Source: Gammaproteobacteria bacterium 39-13
GTDB lineage: Bacteria > Pseudomonadota > Gammaproteobacteria > Berkiellales > Berkiellaceae
DNA length: 47,673 nucleotides
Assembly (NCBI GenBank): GCA_001898235.1
Contig: MKTN01000031.1
Span: 1 to 47,673 of the forward strand
Reading direction: 5' to 3'
Positions 42,664 through 47,673 of the stretch are shown in pieces. A program made the position numbers and the translations under genes. Numbering within the stretch: position 1 is the first letter of the stretch; every line of letters begins with the position of its first letter. A model generated the notes under the pieces. The model was not told the origin of the DNA, searched no databases, and saw nothing but the letters and a program-made list of their open reading frames with translations.

Positions 42664-45225
42664 ATGATCACTCTTAACGCTATAATACAACTTGTCAACG
42701 ACAATCAACTTTTTTCCTCTATTGAGATCCAAGATAACAATGTTATTTTACATTTAAACGAAAAATATAACACCTTAGAATATCATAAAGCTATCAATAA
42801 TTGGTTATGCCAAATATACAAAAGATGCCCAGATTTTCAAGAAAAATTTGAACAAACTTATTTTGGTAATTTTAAACCTTATTTAACCTTAAAAGAGGGG
42901 CATGGATATAAAGACGGCGGTGATATACAGCAATCGCTCATTGATTTTTCAACCAGCACTTTGCCGCTTAGAAATGATCAAGTCATATCAGATATTAAAA
43001 TCCTTAACAAAAGCATCATAGAGCTCTTTTTTCCTGAAAAATATATTACTAAAGAACGCTATTTGACTATCAATAGAAACTTATTTCATCTACACGAATC
43101 TTCATCAGAATTTAGTAAATTCTTTCATCGCCCTAACATAAATGAATTCACAGCAATTTTAACACTAAAACGAGAATATCAAGGCAAAAGTAAAAATGAG
43201 CTGATAATACTGCTCAACAGAATTTTTAGCGAAAAATCAAGTGGATTCAGTACCATTCATCTTCCATCCCACACTGAAACCTCTAATAGCCTTCAAAGCT
43301 CAATAATCTCTGATTCATCTAGTAATGTCATCTCTAGTTTTACATGTAATAAAAACTATGTAACACTTACTTTATGTCTGAAATTTAATAATAAAATATT
43401 CTATAGATCAATCAATAACCTCTTAAGAGAAAAATATAAAGGATCAGCAGCATTTGGGCTAGATTTTATAACCCCTAGAAAAGGCGTTCGCAAGCCTTTC
43501 TTAGAATTGAAAAAAAATCATAACCTGCAACGCGCACTTGTTACACTTGACAATATTATCAATTCAATTAAAGCTGATAATATTAAAATCGATGATGAAA
43601 TTGATTCTACATCTTTTCAACCTATTTCAGAAACACTTGATAGCCTTGCTCAAGAATCATCCCCCTTGAATCAAAACGCTCAAGATAATGTTAGTTTAAA
43701 TCCGTGGCCGTTATCTTTATCTGGATCCAATACATTTGTAGATAATCTGAGCACCACTCAGCACAGTACCCCCTATTTAACTACATACAATGAAGAAGAG
43801 TTAGCAGAAGCAGTTGAACCCACCACAGAAGAAACAGCCGCAGTCAGCATATTCTCTTCATCTTCACAGACTGAGTTCGCGGCAGATGACGCACAAGAAA
43901 ATACTCATTCACAAACGACATTACAGTTTTCGGGTTTTAGTGGGGCTACCAGCGTTGAAGATTTGGCTCCTCAACAAGAAACGTCAGAATTCAATCTATA
44001 TTTACCGCCAGAGCTCTTCACTACAGAACAAGAAAAGATAATGTGGTCACCAGGATTCACAGAAGATACGCTTTCTGAAGAATATCACTCTCCTCAAGAA
44101 GAGACTTGGCAAAATATTCCTTTTCTCGCAGAACCATTAACGCATCAGCCATCAGAATACACTGAGACAGAAAATGTTTTACCATCCTCTGTTGAATGGC
44201 TACCCATAGATGAAGAACAGGAAGAGGAATTAAACGCACAAGAAGATACTTATTCACAAACGACATTACAGTTTGAGGCTACCAGCGTTGAAAATTTGGC
44301 CCCTCAACAAGAAGCCTCAGAATACAATATCGCATATTTATTACCAGAGCTCTTCACTACTGAACAAGAAAAGACAAAGTTGTCATCAGAATTCACTTCA
44401 GATACCTTTTCTGAAGAGTATTATCCTCCTCAAGAAGAGACTTGGCAAAGTATTCCATTTCTCGCAGAACCATTAGCGCATCAGCCATCAGAATACACTG
44501 AGATAGACAAATCGCCTCTTGCTGAATTACTATCCATAGATGAAGCACATGAACAAACACAAAATCAACAAACTGATGGTACGCAGTATGCATTTGCACC
44601 CACGCGTATTGAGGAAAATAGACAAGAGCAAACACTATTTAATCAAGCGCCTTTAAATGATGCTCCTAACCAGCACCAGACCATCCCTATTGCTACCCAA
44701 ATGATATTGAATGATTTAATCCAAGGAAAACTCATTCATAGCGTGAATGCTTCTCTTGATAACCGCCTGCGTTTACGTTTGACAAATGAATACAATAAAT
44801 TCGAATATTATGAAACTATTAATCAGATATTCAATTTAATATATCAGACCTCCCCCGCCTTCCAAAAAATGTTTGAACGACCTAACCTAGGTAATTTCTG
44901 TCCTTATCTGACATTAAAAATGCCTCGCACTTATAAAAAAGATAAAGCGATATTAGAAGATCTTATTCAGGCAGCACGCCATTCAAGTTTCGCTACTGTT
45001 GCTCAAAATTTTGCTAGCACACAACAAGCAGGATATCCTCAGTTTAGTATAAACTCACAAAATGAGTTCCAACCTGTTGATCAGGGCATCTTAACTGCAT
45101 TCAGAAGATCCTCTAAAAGAACGCTTGATCAGATTGAAGAGCAGCATCCTTATCAAACACCAACAACGCCCCCATTAGACGAGCAGCGCAATCAAAATCG
45201 AACTAAGAATCCTAGGGGTAGATAA
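42664..45225 (+). CDS. Four-repeat protein of unknown function, paralogue 2 (853 residues)
   Basis: The ATG at 42664 with AAAAGG six bases upstream gives MITLNAIIQLVNDNQLFSS, matching the start of paralogue 1; 19 extra residues from 42607 are unlikely. The four domains are in the same order, and the first is almost identical to that of paralogue 1 at DNA level (for example 42711-42768 against 40664-40721). The linker is much longer than in paralogue 1, mostly because an approximately 115-residue segment is duplicated (43891-44553). The C-terminus is again basic (SSKRTLDQ, NQNRTKNPRGR). It lies 94 bases after paralogue 1 and is probably cotranscribed. Function unknown; no catalytic motif visible. 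Confidence 0.8.
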   Translation: MITLNAIIQLVNDNQLFSSIEIQDNNVILHLNEKYNTLEYHKAINNWLCQIYKRCPDFQEKFEQTYFGNFKPYLTLKEGHGYKDGGDIQQSLIDFSTSTLPLRNDQVISDIKILNKSIIELFFPEKYITKERYLTINRNLFHLHESSSEFSKFFHRPNINEFTAILTLKREYQGKSKNELIILLNRIFSEKSSGFSTIHLPSHTETSNSLQSSIISDSSSNVISSFTCNKNYVTLTLCLKFNNKIFYRSINNLLREKYKGSAAFGLDFITPRKGVRKPFLELKKNHNLQRALVTLDNIINSIKADNIKIDDEIDSTSFQPISETLDSLAQESSPLNQNAQDNVSLNPWPLSLSGSNTFVDNLSTTQHSTPYLTTYNEEELAEAVEPTTEETAAVSIFSSSSQTEFAADDAQENTHSQTTLQFSGFSGATSVEDLAPQQETSEFNLYLPPELFTTEQEKIMWSPGFTEDTLSEEYHSPQEETWQNIPFLAEPLTHQPSEYTETENVLPSSVEWLPIDEEQEEELNAQEDTYSQTTLQFEATSVENLAPQQEASEYNIAYLLPELFTTEQEKTKLSSEFTSDTFSEEYYPPQEETWQSIPFLAEPLAHQPSEYTEIDKSPLAELLSIDEAHEQTQNQQTDGTQYAFAPTRIEENRQEQTLFNQAPLNDAPNQHQTIPIATQMILNDLIQGKLIHSVNASLDNRLRLRLTNEYNKFEYYETINQIFNLIYQTSPAFQKMFERPNLGNFCPYLTLKMPRTYKKDKAILEDLIQAARHSSFATVAQNFASTQQAGYPQFSINSQNEFQPVDQGILTAFRRSSKRTLDQIEEQHPYQTPTTPPLDEQRNQNRTKNPRGR
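43891..44553 (+). repeat. Internal duplication in the linker of paralogue 2 (period 345 bp)
   Basis: AQENTHSQTTLQF (43891) and AQEDTYSQTTLQF (44236) begin two copies. Both continue with ATSVE(D/N)LAPQQE, a PELFTTEQEK block, SEEY then PPQEETWQ or SPQEETWQ, IPFLAEPL and HQPSEYTE, ending near PIDEE / SIDEA. The first copy has extra residues (SGFSG) after LQF. Both are strongly acidic. Confidence 0.85.
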
Positions 45226-45249
45226 CAAAGATGTTGTTGTTTCTAGAGG

Positions 45250-46086
45250 TTAACTAAGGTGGCTCAACTCTAGTTCAGGATCCGCCTGCAAAGTAGACAT
45301 TACCCTATTAAAAACCGCATCTTCAATAAGCTTTTGATCTTGTTTTAAAGCGAGGTATTTGATTCTCAACTGGATCCCTAAAGGACGATCTTGATTAACC
45401 CGCAAGGAAAATTTGGGTTTATATAAAGAATGCTTTTTAAGATTGTTAAATTCCTTTTGTTGGCGTTGACTCCAATGCGCCTGCTGTTGATGAAGCAACA
45501 CGTCAATTTCGTTTTCCAGAGTAGAAATTAAAGCTTGAAGCTTTTCAATTGGAGATTTAAAAGAAAAAGTCAGTAATATTTTTCCTTCAAAAAATGTTTT
45601 GTCTACAGAAAAATTAACAACAGGATTAGTTGCAATTAAGCTATTTGGTACTTTAACGATACGCCCAGTTTTATCCCCCCAACATACCTCGCTCCCCTCT
45701 TCCATGGAAAAATATAAAGGACCTATTTTTTTAACATAGCCAATATATTTTCCAACCTCAATATAATCCCCTTCAACAAACAGATCTCGCCACATGATGA
45801 TAAGCCAGCCAAAAAAATTCATGAGGTATTCTTTTTGCGTAATAGTTAAGGCAGCCGAGACAACACCAATAACCGTCAATAAATAGCCAAACCCTTCGAC
45901 CCATATTTTGGCCATAAAAAATAGCAAGCAGAAGAATAAAACATAGCGTGTTGCAACTCGCCATTTGAAACTTTTTTTCTTATCTTTAATTTTTCGTTTG
46001 ATTAAAAACTCAAAAATAACATCAATCATCACCACAAAAATAATGGTCATGCCAGCTTTTAATAGGTTTAAATATACTTCATTCAT
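45250..46086 (-). CDS. MscS-family mechanosensitive channel-like membrane protein
   Basis: The protein has 278 residues. Three hydrophobic segments lie in the first ~100 residues (AGMTIIFVVMIDVIFEFL, RYVLFFCLLFFMAKIWV, LLTVIGVVSAALTI). The MscS beta-domain follows: KEYLMNFFGWLIIMWRDLF, EGDYIEVGKYIGYVKKIG, then GRIVKVPNSLIATNPVVNFS with the hallmark PNS. The pore helix lacks the usual Gly/Ala-rich pattern, so conduction properties may differ, and the soluble C-domain (about 165-278) is divergent. MscS channels release solutes on hypo-osmotic shock. The ribosome site is weak. It lies downstream of the RimB-RimK gene with a palindromic element between. Confidence 0.85.
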   Translation of the reverse strand: MNEVYLNLLKAGMTIIFVVMIDVIFEFLIKRKIKDKKKSFKWRVATRYVLFFCLLFFMAKIWVEGFGYLLTVIGVVSAALTITQKEYLMNFFGWLIIMWRDLFVEGDYIEVGKYIGYVKKIGPLYFSMEEGSEVCWGDKTGRIVKVPNSLIATNPVVNFSVDKTFFEGKILLTFSFKSPIEKLQALISTLENEIDVLLHQQQAHWSQRQQKEFNNLKKHSLYKPKFSLRVNQDRPLGIQLRIKYLALKQDQKLIEDAVFNRVMSTLQADPELELSHLS

Positions 46087-46100
46087 ATCTGAACACTCTC

Positions 46101-46171
46101 ATAGTCTTCGCACATGCATTTTCGAGGGTGTTGCCTCGACGCCTACCCGAAAACGCATGTGCTATGACTAT
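46101..46171 (-). repeat. Dispersed palindromic element, short copy C (71 bp, centre missing)
   Basis: Read on the minus strand it has ATAGTCATAGCACATGCG, TTTTCGGGTAGGCGTCGA, then GGCAACACCCTCGAAAA and TGCATGTGCGAAGACTAT, i.e. both arms of the 126-bp copies joined without the central TGTAC module. The stem again differs in sequence but pairs (CACATGC/GCATGTG), and the unpaired ATAG opposite CGAA is kept. It lies between the RimB-RimK stop and the mscS start. Confidence 0.85.
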
Positions 46172-46202
46172 AAAATTATGATTCCGGGATCTAAAACAGC
46201 TT

Positions 46203-47573
46203 CTAAATGTGGTAGCCAATGATTCGTTTGGGCAACCTCGGCCTAGCATGCCCTTCAAGATACTCAATTACCATCGTCGCAATATCTAAGCCTGTTGCTA
46301 GCTCGATTGCACGTAACCCTGGCGAAGCCTTCACATCAATAAGAATGGGACCTTCTTTGGTTCTTAAAAAATTCACTGCAGCAAATTTTAAGCCTAAAAC
46401 CCGAGCCGCTTTAATCGCTAGCTTCTTTTCTACCAATGTTGTTTTCACCACTTTTAACTTTTCAGCAGAACCTAAGTCGTGCTCGCTATAGGTCTTTTGA
46501 ACAGAAGCGACCACTTTATTCCCTACCACAATACAGCGAATATCCTTACTATTACTTTCTTTAACATATTCTTGCGCAATAAAATTTGCTCTTAACCCAC
46601 GAAAGGCTTGGATCACCGCTTCTGCCGCTTTATGGGTTTCCGCTAATACCACGCCCTGTCCTTGGCCGTCCAATAGCTTAATAACTAATGGCGTTCCTCC
46701 CACAATTTTAATCATATCTTTGGTGTCGCCGGGATAATGAGCGAAGGCCGTGGTAGGCATAGTTATCCCCGCGCGGCCCAATAATTGGTGAGCTAATAAT
46801 CTATCTCTCGAATGCGAAATGGCAGCAGAGCTATTTAAAGAAAATACACCCAATGTTTCAAATTGTCTTAAAATAGCGACACCATAAAAAGTGATAGATT
46901 CACTGATGCGGGGAATAATAGTATCAAATCGCTTCAGCGGCTTCCCTTGATAATGGATAGTAGGTTTGTTTGAGCTAATGTCTACGTAGCAACGAAGGGT
47001 ATTAATCACTTCGACCTTATGTCCACGGCTCTCGGCTACACCCGCTAATCTTTCTTTGGTATAACTATGCTTTGCCGTGCTCAAAATACAAATTTTGAGC
47101 GATTTTTTGTGACGCTTTGGCGCGTCATCATAAACAGAATGGCTTAATGCCCCCAAGGTGAATGACTTTTCAGGCACAACCAATAATTTGCCTTTCATTG
47201 CCGAACGACCAATTAACATCCGATAAGCCATCGTTTCTCTATCGGTTAAAGTGATTTCAATCGGCCATTTCTTCTTGCCAAACTGCGCTACCGTTTGAAT
47301 CACATAACGTAATTCTGATTGTCCATTTGAACTTATAATTTCTCGCTCATCGACAAGAGGCGCTTTACAATAGACTTCTACCTCAGGACGTTGTGGGATA
47401 GGATGGATCCCAAAATGTACTTTCGTTTGCCCGTCCTCAACAATTTTTTCAACCATGAAGGCGTGCAATGCTGAAGTCTTCGCACCTGTATCTACTTTTG
47501 CGCGAATAGCCGGTAACTTAAGCTCCGGTAAAGCAATCCATTCTTCCCAACCAATCTCTAATAACTTAGTCAT
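46203..47573 (-). CDS. RimB-RimK fusion: retropepsin-like 'zinc protease' domain plus ATP-grasp glutamate-ligase-like domain
   Basis: The protein has 456 residues. Residues 1-~150 form a RimB/DUF785 domain with AKVDTGAKTSALHA (candidate catalytic Asp28) and MLIGRSAM. Residues ~157-456 align along E. coli RimK (adds Glu to ribosomal protein S6): RCYVDI, IHYQGKPL, IPRISESITFYG, ALRQFE-like ILRQFETLG, GGTPLVIKLLDGQGQGVVLAE and CIVVGNKVVAS. The metal-binding end differs: E. coli has VDILR and MEVNASPG, here VNFLR and IDVKASPG, so Asp, Glu and Asn ligands become Asn, Asp and Lys; the EGDFRSNLHRGG loop is also lost. Ligase activity is therefore doubtful. RimB and RimK are separate proteins in Pseudomonas. 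The ribosome site is weak. Confidence 0.85.
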   Translation of the reverse strand: MTKLLEIGWEEWIALPELKLPAIRAKVDTGAKTSALHAFMVEKIVEDGQTKVHFGIHPIPQRPEVEVYCKAPLVDEREIISSNGQSELRYVIQTVAQFGKKKWPIEITLTDRETMAYRMLIGRSAMKGKLLVVPEKSFTLGALSHSVYDDAPKRHKKSLKICILSTAKHSYTKERLAGVAESRGHKVEVINTLRCYVDISSNKPTIHYQGKPLKRFDTIIPRISESITFYGVAILRQFETLGVFSLNSSAAISHSRDRLLAHQLLGRAGITMPTTAFAHYPGDTKDMIKIVGGTPLVIKLLDGQGQGVVLAETHKAAEAVIQAFRGLRANFIAQEYVKESNSKDIRCIVVGNKVVASVQKTYSEHDLGSAEKLKVVKTTLVEKKLAIKAARVLGLKFAAVNFLRTKEGPILIDVKASPGLRAIELATGLDIATMVIEYLEGHARPRLPKRIIGYHI

Positions 47574-47651
47574 GGGTATTTATACTCTTTCCATTAAGTT
47601 TACCAACTTTGTATAATCTTCTCAGTTAACAGGTATTTGGCAACAAAGCTT

Positions 47652-47673
47652 TCAGGAGTGTATACAATATATA
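47652..47673 (+). repeat. Possible truncated copy of the central module of the palindromic element at the window edge
   Basis: AGGAGTGTATACAA is identical to bases 32344-32357 of copy B and is cut by the window end. The preceding 50 bases do not resemble the left arm, so the central module may occur alone, or this is a divergent copy. Confidence 0.4.

Noticed and set aside
46079..46267. 62-residue minus-strand frame across the palindromic element
   Set aside because: It is the repeat plus the 3' end of the RimB-RimK gene read in another frame.

Overview
This window looks like chromosome from a gammaproteobacterium of the Legionellales/Coxiellales sort. The core genes (nth, pyrC, rnt, fadH, prx, grxD, sodB, nrdAB) translate to proteins close to their Escherichia coli and Pseudomonas counterparts. 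The accessory genes are typical of a host-associated lifestyle: three Rickettsia-Sca-like autotransporters, an ankyrin protein, large unknown proteins with acidic linkers and basic tails, and dispersed palindromic repeats in an AT-rich background. The genus cannot be fixed from sequence reading alone. No rRNA, tRNA, CRISPR array, transposase or phage gene was seen.

Layout. 1-1458: 3' end of rnfB, nth and a DUF1841 gene, tightly packed on +. 1470-7098: a four-gene minus-strand signalling operon, read from the right as histidine kinase, single-domain receiver, hybrid kinase (REC-PAS-HisKA-HATPase-REC-REC) and REC-EAL phosphodiesterase, so the likely output is c-di-GMP breakdown. 7296-9905: motY divergent from pyrC-rnt. 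9938-20300: three paralogous autotransporters on the minus strand; two 5' regions share an almost identical -35/-10 block. 20467-24772: fadH, 2-Cys peroxiredoxin with a Fur-box-like site, a 41-residue Cys-rich small ORF, grxD and sodB. This is an oxidative-stress/iron group, and motY-pyrC-rnt-prx-grxD resembles an order I recall from Pseudomonas, with the autotransporters and fadH lying inside it.

24867-33998: argD-like aminotransferase, a methyltransferase with an apparent signal peptide, an ankyrin protein, an S9 peptidase, a second methyltransferase and a TetR regulator, with several repeat elements between them. 34119-38775: five 40/41-bp tandem repeats, a leader with DnaA- and NrdR-like sites, then nrdA-nrdB. 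38846-45225: an accessory island with a GNAT protein, a frame-broken small gene and two large tandem paralogues built from four copies of an unrecognised ~95-residue domain. 45250-47573: an MscS-type channel and a RimB-RimK fusion whose predicted metal-ligand residues are substituted.

Most notable: (i) a dispersed hairpin element with two aligned 126-bp copies, a 71-bp short form lacking the centre, and remnants; (ii) the tandem four-repeat proteins; (iii) the autotransporter cluster with a shared promoter block and one altered C-terminal beta-signal; (iv) the exported methyltransferase; (v) the RimB-RimK fusion with altered active site.
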